From Alphaproteobacteria bacterium MarineAlpha12_Bin1 (GTDB lineage: Bacteria; Pseudomonadota; Alphaproteobacteria; UBA6615), in assembly GCA_002937505.1 (NCBI GenBank), contig PTJY01000008.1, forward strand, positions 1 to 49,808: a stretch of 49,808 nt of DNA, written 5' to 3'. Within the stretch, counting starts at the first letter, position 1; every line of letters starts with the position of its first letter. Positions 26,522-35,531 of this stretch are shown one piece after another. The position numbers were made by a program, and so were the translations under genes. Below the pieces are notes generated by a model that saw nothing but the letters and a program-made list of their open reading frames with translations, did not search any database and had not been told where the DNA came from.

Positions 26522-28849
26522 ATGAGTCATCAAAATAATACAGGATCCTTTCAAATCGAAGAGGCGACGATTAGCGAGCTTCATGAAGCTATCAAGACGG
26601 GAAAAACGAATTGTGTTGAAATTGTTCAGTCCTACATAAATCGTTCTAAAGCTTATAATGGTGTGTCAAGTATGTTGGTTACTGAGGACGGAGCAACAAT
26701 ATCTGATCCCGTCGGTGTTGTTAGGGCTGGTGAAGCTATTCGTTTTCCAACTAGGACTATTCCGGTTACTGATGTCTTGCCCGATTTTGAGAAATATAAA
26801 GGTCTACCGTTAGAATTTGGTCGTATGGAGAAAACGGCATCGGATCCCTCAGTCGAACAACAATTTGGGATGATTGCAGGGATACCTGATGCTGGTCAAG
26901 TCAATGCACTCGCTACACTTAACATAAGAGGTGAGAGGTCAGTCACATGCCATGGTGACTATGACCGCCATCCATCTGAAGGACCATTGCCAGAAGGTGC
27001 CCCACCAGTTTGCGAGGTTTTTCGTCATTTCCCTGATGCCCTAGAAAGAGCAGCAGAATTAGATTCTGAATATGGGACAAATCCTGACTTAGAGGCAATG
27101 CCTATGTATGGGGTAACTTTTTCATTTAAGGATCCTTTTGACACAAAAGACATGAGATCAACAGGAGGAGGTGATGCCGATTACGATATAGACTTTCCTT
27201 CACGCGATCATGTTTTAGTTGATCAATTACGTCAAAAGGGGGCAATTATCTTTGCTAAGGCTATTAACACTGAATATAATGGACGTGCGGGAGATCCAGG
27301 TGGTGGTAAGAACCATCCTGAAAAAGTTCTTCCTTCTACGCTTGGTTATCAACGAAGCACCTGGGGAGGGAATCCGTCTAACCCATATGATACAACAAGA
27401 GCGGCTTCCTTAGGTTCTAGCTCAGGTTCGGCTGTTTCAGTTAGTGCCAATTTAGTTATGGCAAGTCTGGGAGAAGAAACAAGAGCATCTTGTAGAGGGC
27501 CATCAAATCACAATTCTGTTGCTTTAATTTTGCCTCATAAGTCTATGTTGGGGTTTGATGGTGGGGCAATAGGTGCAGATATATATTGTGATAGAAGTGG
27601 TGTTCATTGTAGATCTATAATTGACTGTGCCAAAGTACTCGATGCATTAAAAGATCCTGAGGAAGGTTATTATGATCCGCGCGATCCGTTCACTACCGTT
27701 CCACGATCTAGCGTTATAGATACCCCATTTTCTCAGCATGTACATAGTTCGGGCAGTAAAAACGAGCTGCACAATATTCGGCTGGGAGTCATTCGGGAAT
27801 CTATGGTTTACCCAGAAGGTTCAAAAACTGAAGAACCAATCATAAATGCTGCTATAACTGAAATAAATGAAATATTAAGAGGTCATCTAGGGGCTACTTT
27901 AGTAGAATCATCTGATCCTCTTTGGGAAGCTGACGCAGAAGTAGAATCTATGAAAACAGATTTTCGTCGTGCATTAGCGAAACTAGTCCCGGTTTTTATG
28001 CCTGACCTTTTATTTCGACTAGATAATGGAGGTGAACCGGTCTTTAAAGATTTTGCTTCTGCTATAATCCCCACCGAATTTATGCCCGGCATAATTTTTG
28101 GAGAAGGAGATATGAAACCTATAGATTACATGGTTGAAATGGCTGAGGGTCGTATCTCTCCTCCATCTAATCTTGATATAGCGACTATTCAACATCAGGA
28201 GATGGCTATGGCCTTTCGGTTTCATATACCTCAGTACCTATCTCGTCGATCTGACGACTGGGCTGAGTTAGGCTTTACAGAAACTTTACGCGATTTTTCA
28301 ACACTTAATAGTCGATCTAAATTTTGGGGAGATGATCAGCGGGCATCATTTAAGAATTGGGAAGAAGTTTCTGATCCAAGGAATCCCCATGGCTCAAGAC
28401 AAGGTGTAAATGAGCGTATAATGTTACGAGAATTACTTAGAAGAGTTGATATGATGGTTATTTTGGAGAACCATCTTGATGCTTTGGTAAGGCTTCATAC
28501 GCCTTGGCCTCCAGGAATTATAGGAGGTCCTCCTCAGTATGGTGTCGAACATAATTTAAGGCCGGAAACATTTAATGGCCCTAACGCTGGGCTAACAGAA
28601 ATACTCATTCCTGCTGGTTATGTAAAAACTGTTTATGATCCGGTGTATACATTGAGTGAAGACGGAACTCGTTATTTATCCACCGCATCTAATCTTCCTA
28701 CTACTATAAAAGATCCTGGGCTCCCCTTTTCTCTAGTGTTTCGTGCTGAGCCCGGTAAGGAGGACATATTATTAAGTATATCATCAGCTTACGAAGCGGC
28801 TTCCAAAAGAAGGGTTCCTCCCCCTGATTTTGGTCAATTATCCGTGTAG
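26522..28849 (+). CDS. Large amidase-signature family hydrolase
   Basis: A 775-residue amidase-signature protein, much longer than the usual 450-550. The catalytic lysine is K203 in V-T-F-S-F-K-D-P-F-D. The Gly/Ser-rich loop L-G-S-S-S-G-S-A at residues 297-304 supplies the cis-serine (S301), and the nucleophile aligns to S323 in E-E-T-R-A-S-C-R-G-P. Typical members read T-G-G-S-I-R there, so the oxyanion-hole glycines are replaced by R-A. Extra length lies in the first 190 residues and the C-terminal third. It would hydrolyse an amide or related bond in the cytoplasm. GAGAAAGG precedes the ATG, and a bicupin gene follows after 28 bases. Confidence 0.82.
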   Translation: MSHQNNTGSFQIEEATISELHEAIKTGKTNCVEIVQSYINRSKAYNGVSSMLVTEDGATISDPVGVVRAGEAIRFPTRTIPVTDVLPDFEKYKGLPLEFGRMEKTASDPSVEQQFGMIAGIPDAGQVNALATLNIRGERSVTCHGDYDRHPSEGPLPEGAPPVCEVFRHFPDALERAAELDSEYGTNPDLEAMPMYGVTFSFKDPFDTKDMRSTGGGDADYDIDFPSRDHVLVDQLRQKGAIIFAKAINTEYNGRAGDPGGGKNHPEKVLPSTLGYQRSTWGGNPSNPYDTTRAASLGSSSGSAVSVSANLVMASLGEETRASCRGPSNHNSVALILPHKSMLGFDGGAIGADIYCDRSGVHCRSIIDCAKVLDALKDPEEGYYDPRDPFTTVPRSSVIDTPFSQHVHSSGSKNELHNIRLGVIRESMVYPEGSKTEEPIINAAITEINEILRGHLGATLVESSDPLWEADAEVESMKTDFRRALAKLVPVFMPDLLFRLDNGGEPVFKDFASAIIPTEFMPGIIFGEGDMKPIDYMVEMAEGRISPPSNLDIATIQHQEMAMAFRFHIPQYLSRRSDDWAELGFTETLRDFSTLNSRSKFWGDDQRASFKNWEEVSDPRNPHGSRQGVNERIMLRELLRRVDMMVILENHLDALVRLHTPWPPGIIGGPPQYGVEHNLRPETFNGPNAGLTEILIPAGYVKTVYDPVYTLSEDGTRYLSTASNLPTTIKDPGLPFSLVFRAEPGKEDILLSISSAYEAASKRRVPPPDFGQLSV

Positions 28850-28877
28850 AATCTTACTAATTTGTTTGGAGGTAGAC

Positions 28878-29705
28878 ATGCCAGTAATTGTTAGAGGGTT
28901 GGAATTAGAGTCGAGAGAATTAAATTTGGGAGTTACCAGCCAATCCATTTTATCGTCTGATGTTACTGGGTCTAATAATGTTTCACTAGACCTTATTACC
29001 TTAAACTCAAACGCTAAATATTCTCTTAGTTTAGAAAAGGATTCTATAGGCTGGTTACAAGTATTACAGGGGTCAGGTGTTTTTGATGGATATGATATAA
29101 GATTGTCCTCTAATGAAGTAGTTTCTTTACCTTTGGGTTTTCGGGGAGACTTTACGGCTAGTTCGGACCAGACGAAACTGCTTTTAGCATTTGTACCGGA
29201 GGCTGAACGCTTTGATAAAAATATAGATTCAATTCCTACTGGCTTGAAAACAACAGACTGGTCAAACGAACCGGTTTTAAAATCAGAGCATGATGAAAGA
29301 ACAAGAATCTATTTGGCCACCCGAACTCTGTCAGGGACGGAAGCTTATCGATGTGAAATGATTCGATATCCCATCGGGACCTCTGCCCCTGACCATCACC
29401 ATGAAGGAGCTGAGCATTTTCAATATGTTCTCAAAGGGACAGGGACTGCAATGCTTGATGGCAAACCTTGTGACTTAATAAAGGGTGATGCACTTTATAA
29501 TTTTGATCATGAAGTACATTCATTCCGCAATAATGGATCAGAAGAGTTTATTTTTGTTGAGTTTTTTGTGCCGGGAGGATGCAAAACAGTATGGGCGCCA
29601 AATGCCAATGTGTGCGCGTGGCTTCCTACAGGAAAAGACATTCATGGCCGTCCGCCATCCCGAGATATCGCATATCATGTTCATGGAGAAGATAAAGACA
29701 TTTGA
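28878..29705 (+). CDS. Bicupin protein
   Basis: A 275-residue protein made of two cupin barrels. The N-terminal barrel (to about residue 110) lacks metal-binding histidines. The C-terminal one has a rich site, H163-H164-H165-E166 with H170 in P-D-H-H-H-E-G-A-E-H and H201/H204 in the second motif. Proteins of this type include ureidoglycine aminohydrolase-like and dioxygenase-like enzymes, which would fit beside an amidase. The ATG at 28878 is chosen because GGAGGT at 28868-28873 lies just upstream; an earlier in-frame start would overlap the amidase. It ends 64 bases before the selenoprotein gene. Confidence 0.8.
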   Translation: MPVIVRGLELESRELNLGVTSQSILSSDVTGSNNVSLDLITLNSNAKYSLSLEKDSIGWLQVLQGSGVFDGYDIRLSSNEVVSLPLGFRGDFTASSDQTKLLLAFVPEAERFDKNIDSIPTGLKTTDWSNEPVLKSEHDERTRIYLATRTLSGTEAYRCEMIRYPIGTSAPDHHHEGAEHFQYVLKGTGTAMLDGKPCDLIKGDALYNFDHEVHSFRNNGSEEFIFVEFFVPGGCKTVWAPNANVCAWLPTGKDIHGRPPSRDIAYHVHGEDKDI

Positions 29706-29769
29706 TAATTTCATAAAAGTCATATAATTAGATTGTTTTATAACAACGAATAGCTTTTTAGGAGCACTA

Positions 29770-30240
29770 ATGACCGATAAACTTGGTATAGGGGATACCT
29801 TTCCAGATCTGCAACTGAACCTTGTGGATGGTCAAGACCTGACTATTCCATCTGATCTAAATTCACCCTACAAAGTTATACTTTTTTATAGAGGTCATTG
29901 GTGACCATATTGTCGCCGTCAGTTGGACGGTTTTTCTGGTATTAAAAAACAGTTGGATGATATAGGTGTTCAGATAGTAGCTGCTAGTGTTGATCCCATT
30001 GAAAAGGCTCAAGAGGTTGCTGATTTGCTTAATTTTCCTATAGGGTTTGGTGTTACTAGGGAGATGGCTGATACTATAGGATCTTGGTGGGAAGAACGTC
30101 GTCAAATTATTCAGCCTTCAGAGTTTATTATTGGGGAAGGCAATAAGGTTATAGCCTCGAGCTATAGTGATGGCCCCTTGGGTCGGATGGATGCTGCAGA
30201 CATAATCAAGCTAATCACTTTCTTTGAAAGCAAAAAATAA
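29770..30240 (+). CDS. Peroxiredoxin-like (AhpC/TSA fold) selenoprotein, UGA at codon 45
   Basis: A 156-residue thioredoxin-fold protein reading through an in-frame TGA at 29902-29904. The N-terminal half (G-D-T-F-P-D-L-Q-L at residues 8-16, V-I-L-F-Y-R-G-H-W at 36-44) and C-terminal half lie in one frame on either side, so this is not a frameshift. The TGA falls where Prx-like relatives have the first cysteine of W-C-P-Y-C, giving U45-P-Y-C48. TGA ends several intact neighbouring genes, so it is not a reassigned tryptophan codon. The ATG at 29770 follows AGGAG. It would reduce peroxides or disulfides. Standard calling would report only the C-terminal piece from about 29923. The alternatives are a nonsense mutation or a base error. 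Confidence 0.87.
29902..29931 (+). promoter_or_regulatory. Putative bacterial SECIS element
   Basis: Starting 11 bases after the TGA (29902-29904) is a stem CCGTC (29916-29920) / GACGG (29926-29930) with loop AGTTG, extendable by a G:U pair (29915:29931). Known bacterial SECIS elements have a short apical stem at this distance and a G among the first loop bases; as I recall, E. coli fdhF also has 11 bases between UGA and its upper stem. Here G is the second loop base. The stem is GC-rich while its surroundings are AT-rich. SelB binding is inferred. Confidence 0.75.
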
Positions 30241-30299
30241 ATTATTAAACCCTTAAAAGTCTAATTTTTGTGGCGTTTAAAGTAAAAAATTATAAATAC

Positions 30300-32636
30300 T
30301 TATTTTTCAGCATCTTTGATGGCTTTCCAAATCTTTTCAGAAGTGGCTGGCATGTCTAGATGACGAATCCCCAGTGGAAGTAAAGCATTACAAACAGCGT
30401 TCATCACTGCTGGCAAGGCGCCAACTGTTCCTGCTTCTCCAGCGCCTTTGAAGCCAAATGGATTATTAGTTGAGGGCACTTCATGGGACAGCACTTCCAG
30501 GGATGGAAAATCCATTGCGCGAGGCATAGTATAATCCATAAATGAACCAGTCAGTAATTGGCCATTTTGGGAATCATAAACGACTTTTTCCATCAAAGCT
30601 TGACCCGCTCCCTGGGCTACTCCGCCATGGACTTGTCCTTTAACTAGCATAGGATTTAGCATCCTGCCGACGTCATCAACGACAACGTACTTAACTAATT
30701 CAACAACGCCAGTTTCTCGCTCAATTTCTACTTCACAGACATGGCAACCATTGGGAAATGTGGCCCCTGGAGGTATTGTTATAGCTGTTTCATTTAGACC
30801 AATTTCTATATTTTTGGGCAACATATCTAATCTATATGAAGCTCTTGCAACATCAATTAAATGCAATGCTCGATCCGTTCCATCTACAATAAATGATCCA
30901 TCCAGAAAACTTATATCTTCTTCGGCAGTTTCTAATAAGTGTGCAGCAATTTTCGAGGCTTTCTTAATAATTTTGTCTGCGGCACTTTTCACAGCCGCCC
31001 CGCCAACGGCTATAGATCTAGATCCAAATGTGCCTTTGCCATGGGGAACTATATCTGTGTCGCCATAGATGAGATTAATTTGATTAAATTCCAACCCTAA
31101 GATTTCCGTTATAATTTGTCTAAATGCTGTTTCGTGCCCTTGTCCATGTGAATGAGTGCCTAACGCTAGCGTAAGTCCTCCATCACTTTCAAAACGAATT
31201 GAAGCACTTTCTTCCATCGGTTTTGGATGTGGTCCGCCAGCTATCTCTATAACAGAGGCGAAACCGATCCCAAGTAACTTTCCTTTCGATGCTGATGTGG
31301 ATTTTCGTTTAGCTATATTTTTATAATCAGCAGCCTCTATAGCTTTGTCCATCACTGTCTCAAACTCACCAGTATCATAAGTAAAAACAAAACCAGTATT
31401 ATAAGGTAAGCTATCTTTAGAGATAATGTTTCTTCTTCTTAAATCTATAGGGTCGTATCCAATATCGGTTGCTGCGACTTCAATCAATCTTTCTAATACA
31501 TATGACGCTTCTGGCCTACCTGCTCCCCTATAGGGCGCAGTTGGGCTAGTATGAGTATATACTCCGCTTACCTCTGCAAATATGTGTGGGGTTGTATATA
31601 CACCTGATAATCCACCCAAGTTATTAGTTGGGGAATGAGGACCAAAGTAGTTCAGGTAACCGCCTAAATTAGCTTTTGTACTAACCTTTAGCCCCATAAA
31701 CCTTCCATCTTTATCTAGGGCTAAGCTTGCTTTGGTGACGTTATCTCTAGCATGAAAGTCTGAAGCTAATGATTCAGTGCGTGTGGCAATCCAGCGAACA
31801 GGGCGGCCCACTCTTTTTGAAGCCCAAAGCACCAAGGCATGTTCTGAAAAAGGGAGGCCTCGCATACCAAATCCTCCTCCCATATCTGGTGATATTACTT
31901 TTAAGTGTGATTCAGGTATTTTTAATATATTACTAGCTAACTCGGTCCTTACTCGATGAGGAGACTGCATTCCAGCGTATAAAGTATAGCGTTCTGTCCC
32001 TCTGTCATAAAATCCAATAGCCCCTCTTGGTTCCATAGTGTTAGCTGAAACACGACTAATAATTAGGTCTAGAGAAATAATATGACTAGCTTCAGAGAAT
32101 GCTTTATCTACTTCAAATTCATTGCCAATTTTGTAATAGAAGCTTTCGTTATTTTCTAAACTATTCCATACCTGGGCTGCTCCTGTAGTTAATGCAGCGC
32201 CTGTGTCTGTTATAGATTGCAATATTTCATATTCAACTTCTATATTCTCAGCTGCGTCCATTGCATTATTTAAAGTTTCTGCTACTACAACGGCAATTGG
32301 GGCTCCGACCATGTTTATTGAGTCACTTGCAAGGACAGGAAAATCTGTTTCGAGCATTGAAGATCCATTTCGCTGTTTACGTTTGACGCTACAAGTAAAT
32401 TTCCCCAAATTATCTGAAGCAGCATCATTGGCGGTTAGGACCTCTAGTACGCCTGCCATAGATAACGATTTTGTAGTATCAATACTTACTAATTTTGCTG
32501 CCGCATGTGGCGATCTCACTACAAACAGATGCGCTGCACCGGCAACTAACCTATCATCAGTATAATTACCAAATCCTTGCAATAGCTTTCGATCTTCAAC
32601 TCTTGGAACTGGTTGTCCGATCCCATATTCTCGCAT
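30300..32636 (-). CDS. Xanthine dehydrogenase/CoxL-type molybdopterin-binding subunit
   Basis: A 778-residue large subunit of the molybdenum hydroxylase family. It starts with G-Q-P-V-P-R-V-E-D-R-K-L-L near residues 7-19. The molybdenum-site loop reads P-Y-R-G-A-G-R at 368-374, the 'form II' type rather than the A-Y-x-C-S-F-R of true CO dehydrogenase. D-M-G-G-G-F-G-M-R at residues 251-259 is a cofactor loop, and the catalytic glutamate is E734 in G-A-G-E-A-G. It would hydroxylate a heterocycle or aldehyde with water. The FAD and 2Fe-2S subunit genes that normally accompany it are absent from this window. It is convergent with the selenoprotein gene. Confidence 0.92.
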   Translation of the reverse strand: MREYGIGQPVPRVEDRKLLQGFGNYTDDRLVAGAAHLFVVRSPHAAAKLVSIDTTKSLSMAGVLEVLTANDAASDNLGKFTCSVKRKQRNGSSMLETDFPVLASDSINMVGAPIAVVVAETLNNAMDAAENIEVEYEILQSITDTGAALTTGAAQVWNSLENNESFYYKIGNEFEVDKAFSEASHIISLDLIISRVSANTMEPRGAIGFYDRGTERYTLYAGMQSPHRVRTELASNILKIPESHLKVISPDMGGGFGMRGLPFSEHALVLWASKRVGRPVRWIATRTESLASDFHARDNVTKASLALDKDGRFMGLKVSTKANLGGYLNYFGPHSPTNNLGGLSGVYTTPHIFAEVSGVYTHTSPTAPYRGAGRPEASYVLERLIEVAATDIGYDPIDLRRRNIISKDSLPYNTGFVFTYDTGEFETVMDKAIEAADYKNIAKRKSTSASKGKLLGIGFASVIEIAGGPHPKPMEESASIRFESDGGLTLALGTHSHGQGHETAFRQIITEILGLEFNQINLIYGDTDIVPHGKGTFGSRSIAVGGAAVKSAADKIIKKASKIAAHLLETAEEDISFLDGSFIVDGTDRALHLIDVARASYRLDMLPKNIEIGLNETAITIPPGATFPNGCHVCEVEIERETGVVELVKYVVVDDVGRMLNPMLVKGQVHGGVAQGAGQALMEKVVYDSQNGQLLTGSFMDYTMPRAMDFPSLEVLSHEVPSTNNPFGFKGAGEAGTVGALPAVMNAVCNALLPLGIRHLDMPATSEKIWKAIKDAEK

Positions 32637-32825
32637 GCCGTTATTTCCCTAAAAACTAATTATGTAATGAACTTTGTAATGATTTTTAACATTATTGTCT
32701 TATCTTTGTAGTATTAATTAGGTAATTGATTAAATCATAAATTGACATATTTCACGTTTATAGTTGCCATGAGTTAGAACTGTTGTATTAATTTACGAGA
32801 AATTAGTTCTATGGAAGGATGCGAT

Positions 32826-34235
32826 ATGCGTCGAACCCGAAATGTCAAAGTCGTTGCTACACTTGGTCCTGCAAGTAGAACTCCAGATATTATACATAGT
32901 CTGTTTATAGCTGGAGCAGATGTTTTTCGTCTGAACATGAGCCATGGGAACCATGAAGATATGGCTGAATATCACAGTGCCATTCGGAAGATAGAAAAAA
33001 ACTTGGGGCGTCCGATAGGTATTTTAGCAGATTTACAGGGCCCAAAACTCCGTATTGGATGTATTAAGGACAACATCATTTTGAAGGAGGGATGTGATTT
33101 TTACCTTGATCTAATTGACGATACTGGTGATGAGCAGAGGGTATGTTTTCCACATGAGGAAATATTTGAAACACTACAAGAGGGAATGTTGTTACTTATT
33201 GATGATGGAAAAATACGATTAGAAATAAAAGAGGTTTCCCCTGATCGATTACATACGGTAATAAAAAATGGAGGACCTATTGCATCTAATAAGGGCGTGA
33301 ATGTACCTGACGCGATACTTCCTGTGAGAGCTTTATCGGAAAAAGATAAAATTGATATAGAGTTTTGTATGCGACTTGGAGTTGACTGGGTTGCTTTATC
33401 CTTTGTTCAAAGAGCTGAAGATATTATTGAGGCACGAGATATTATTGGAGATAGAGCTTGGATAATGGCCAAAATGGAAAGGCCATTAGCTATGGATCAT
33501 TTGAACGAAATAATCAAAGAGAGTGACGGTATTATGGTTGCTAGGGGTGATTTGGGCGTTGAGTTACCGATTGAAAAAGTGCCTGGGTTACAAAAATCAA
33601 TCGTTGGGGCCTGTAGGGAAGCTGGCAAACCAGTTGTAGTTGCTACTCAGATGTTAGAGTCTATGGTAGATTCTTCTGGGCCAACGAGAGCTGAAGTGTC
33701 TGATGTAGCCACAGCTGTTTTTGAAGGAGTTGACGCAGTAATGCTCTCGTCAGAATCTGCTGTAGGAAACTATCCTGCTGAATCTGTCGCGATGATGAAT
33801 AGTGTGGCTAATTCTGTGCAGAACGATTCTCATTATCGTTCTTTTATTGAAAGAGCTTCGACTTTACCGGAAACAACAAGCGCGGATGCAATTACAAGAG
33901 CTGCTAGGCAAGTTGCAGAGACCATAAAAGCGTCATCAATAATCTGCTATACCAATTCTGGCTCCACGGCCCTTCGTGCGTCAAGGGAGCGTCCAGATGT
34001 TCCTATTTTGGTTTTGACCCCAAGGCGAGATACTGCTCGTCGAATGGCAATAGTTTGGGGGGTCCATTGTGTTGAGACAGAAGATGCGAGTAGTTTTCGT
34101 GATATGGTTGACAAGGCAACGTCGATTGCTAGAAGTGAAGAAATTGCTATCGATGGAAGCCAAGTTGTAATAACCGCAGGTGTACCATTTGGAACTCCGG
34201 GTGGCACTAATATTCTACGAATTGCCACTATATAA
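32826..34235 (+). CDS. pyk: Pyruvate kinase
   Basis: A 469-residue pyruvate kinase converting PEP and ADP to pyruvate and ATP. Visible signatures are V-A-T-L-G-P-A-S near the start, F-R-L-N-M-S-H-G, L-Q-G-P-K-L-R, the active-site segment I-M-A-K-M-E-R-P (the family has I-x-K-I-E), M-V-A-R-G-D-L-G-V-E-L and V-A-T-Q-M-L-E-S-M. The second ATG (32826) is preferred over 32811 because GGAAGGA lies six bases upstream of it and family members start M-R-R-T-R. It is divergent from the CoxL-type gene and convergent with the MFS gene. Confidence 0.96.
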   Translation: MRRTRNVKVVATLGPASRTPDIIHSLFIAGADVFRLNMSHGNHEDMAEYHSAIRKIEKNLGRPIGILADLQGPKLRIGCIKDNIILKEGCDFYLDLIDDTGDEQRVCFPHEEIFETLQEGMLLLIDDGKIRLEIKEVSPDRLHTVIKNGGPIASNKGVNVPDAILPVRALSEKDKIDIEFCMRLGVDWVALSFVQRAEDIIEARDIIGDRAWIMAKMERPLAMDHLNEIIKESDGIMVARGDLGVELPIEKVPGLQKSIVGACREAGKPVVVATQMLESMVDSSGPTRAEVSDVATAVFEGVDAVMLSSESAVGNYPAESVAMMNSVANSVQNDSHYRSFIERASTLPETTSADAITRAARQVAETIKASSIICYTNSGSTALRASRERPDVPILVLTPRRDTARRMAIVWGVHCVETEDASSFRDMVDKATSIARSEEIAIDGSQVVITAGVPFGTPGGTNILRIATI

Positions 34236-34258
34236 AATTAAACAGTAATTTTTATAAA

Positions 34259-35434
34259 TTACTTGTGTTTCTTTATAAAAAAACAAAACCCAACAAAAGC
34301 TAAAAATGAGGCAACACAAATTTGAATTGCTAAGGGATACGGATTATCTGAGGGCAACATTCCAGCTATCTGGGCGAATCCCGCTCCGATAGACATTTGA
34401 ATGAATATCAATAGACCTGAGGCTGATCCCGCTACGGCAGGGTTTACACTGACACCTCCTGCTTGCGCGTTAGGCATTGAAAGGCCATGGCAGACAGCCA
34501 TCAAAGTACCGGGTCCAAACAGGGCCCACGGTGATACAAATCCTGTAAATAATAAAAGTGGGATAGACAGGCCAGATAAAAAGCTTATTCCACTGGCAAA
34601 AGTGATCATCTTATCGATCCCCAGTTTAGGCGTTAAGCGTGTGCTCAAAAATGTACCTATTAAAAAACCGGTCATAATTAGCATTATAAAAAAGCCGAAG
34701 TGAGAAGGAGGCCTACCAAACAAATTTTGCATCAAAAAGGGTAATCCCCCCGAAAAGGTCATGAATAGCCCAACTCCAAAACTGGCATATATCGTGTAAG
34801 CTAAAAAAGATGGATTTTTAAGAAGAATAGGAAATGCCGTGCTCATTTCTCGAAAAAAGTTTCGGTTTGGATTTAGTTTATGGGTCTCTTTATATCCACA
34901 TATAACGAAAGTTAGCGATATTATTCCCGCAAGAATTGTGAAAACAAAAACTGATCGCCATTCAAAAATCTCTGATAGAAACGCTCCTATTAATGGAACA
35001 AATATAGGTGCTAAGATTATCATGGACATCATTTGACCAATAATCTTAGCAGAATCTTCTCTGCTAAAAATATCTCTGACTATTGCTCTACTTATGACCA
35101 TGCCTGCGGCCCCGCCAGCGGCTTGTATTACTCTTCCTATAATTAGAATTTGAATAGTAGGAGACCAAAAACATAAACAACTACCTAAAAGAAAAGCTGT
35201 TAAGCCAAAAAGTACAACAGGCCTTCTACCGAAACGGTCAGCGGCGGGCCCATATGCTATCGTTGAGATGGCCATAGCGAATAGGCCTAATGACAGCGTT
35301 AGTTGGCTTGTGCCGCTGCTTGTACTGAAAGTGCGTTCTATTTCAGGTAATATTGGTAAGAGAATATGAATGGAAATTGGCGCCAGGCCAGCCATTAGTG
35401 CTAATAAAGCAACAAACCTCGCGTTTTGAAACAT
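34259..35434 (-). CDS. Bcr/CflA-like MFS drug-resistance transporter
   Basis: A 391-residue major facilitator with about twelve hydrophobic segments. The loop 2-3 motif G-P-A-A-D-R-F-G-R-R-P near residues 62-72 and the motif C-like R-V-I-Q-A-A-G-G-A-A-G near residue 108 identify the DHA1 group. The start (I-S-I-H-I-L-L-P-I-L-P) resembles Bcr/CflA exporters. It would export a drug or metabolite against protons. It is convergent with pyruvate kinase (23-base gap) and divergent from PEP carboxykinase. Substrate unknown. Confidence 0.88.
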   Translation of the reverse strand: MFQNARFVALLALMAGLAPISIHILLPILPEIERTFSTSSGTSQLTLSLGLFAMAISTIAYGPAADRFGRRPVVLFGLTAFLLGSCLCFWSPTIQILIIGRVIQAAGGAAGMVISRAIVRDIFSREDSAKIIGQMMSMIILAPIFVPLIGAFLSEIFEWRSVFVFTILAGIISLTFVICGYKETHKLNPNRNFFREMSTAFPILLKNPSFLAYTIYASFGVGLFMTFSGGLPFLMQNLFGRPPSHFGFFIMLIMTGFLIGTFLSTRLTPKLGIDKMITFASGISFLSGLSIPLLLFTGFVSPWALFGPGTLMAVCHGLSMPNAQAGGVSVNPAVAGSASGLLIFIQMSIGAGFAQIAGMLPSDNPYPLAIQICVASFLAFVGFCFFIKKHK

Positions 35435-35525
35435 AAATTTCCAGCTTTTTGATTAAGATGATATAGAAAAAATATTTTTTTATATTTTTTTAAAAAACCA
35501 CGGGACTGAATGATAAAACGCTGTG

Positions 35526-35531
35526 TATAAT
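35526..35531 (+). promoter_or_regulatory. Possible -10 box upstream of PEPCK
   Basis: A perfect TATAAT lies in the 275-base divergent region between the MFS and PEPCK genes. The sequence about 17 bases before it (GACTGA) is a poor -35 match, and it would give a leader of roughly 170 bases, so this is tentative. No operator or other gene was recognised in this intergenic region. Confidence 0.25.

Noticed and set aside
29902-29904. TGA read as tryptophan (altered genetic code)
   Set aside because: Several intact genes in the window end at TGA (for example at 22683, 29705, 41294, 42151 and 44152), tryptophan is written TGG throughout, and relatives have Cys rather than Trp at this position.
29923-30240. 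A stand-alone 105-codon gene starting after the TGA
   Set aside because: It would begin with TTG inside the hairpin loop, has no ribosome-binding site, and lacks the first half of the thioredoxin fold, which is present in frame just upstream with its own AGGAG and ATG.
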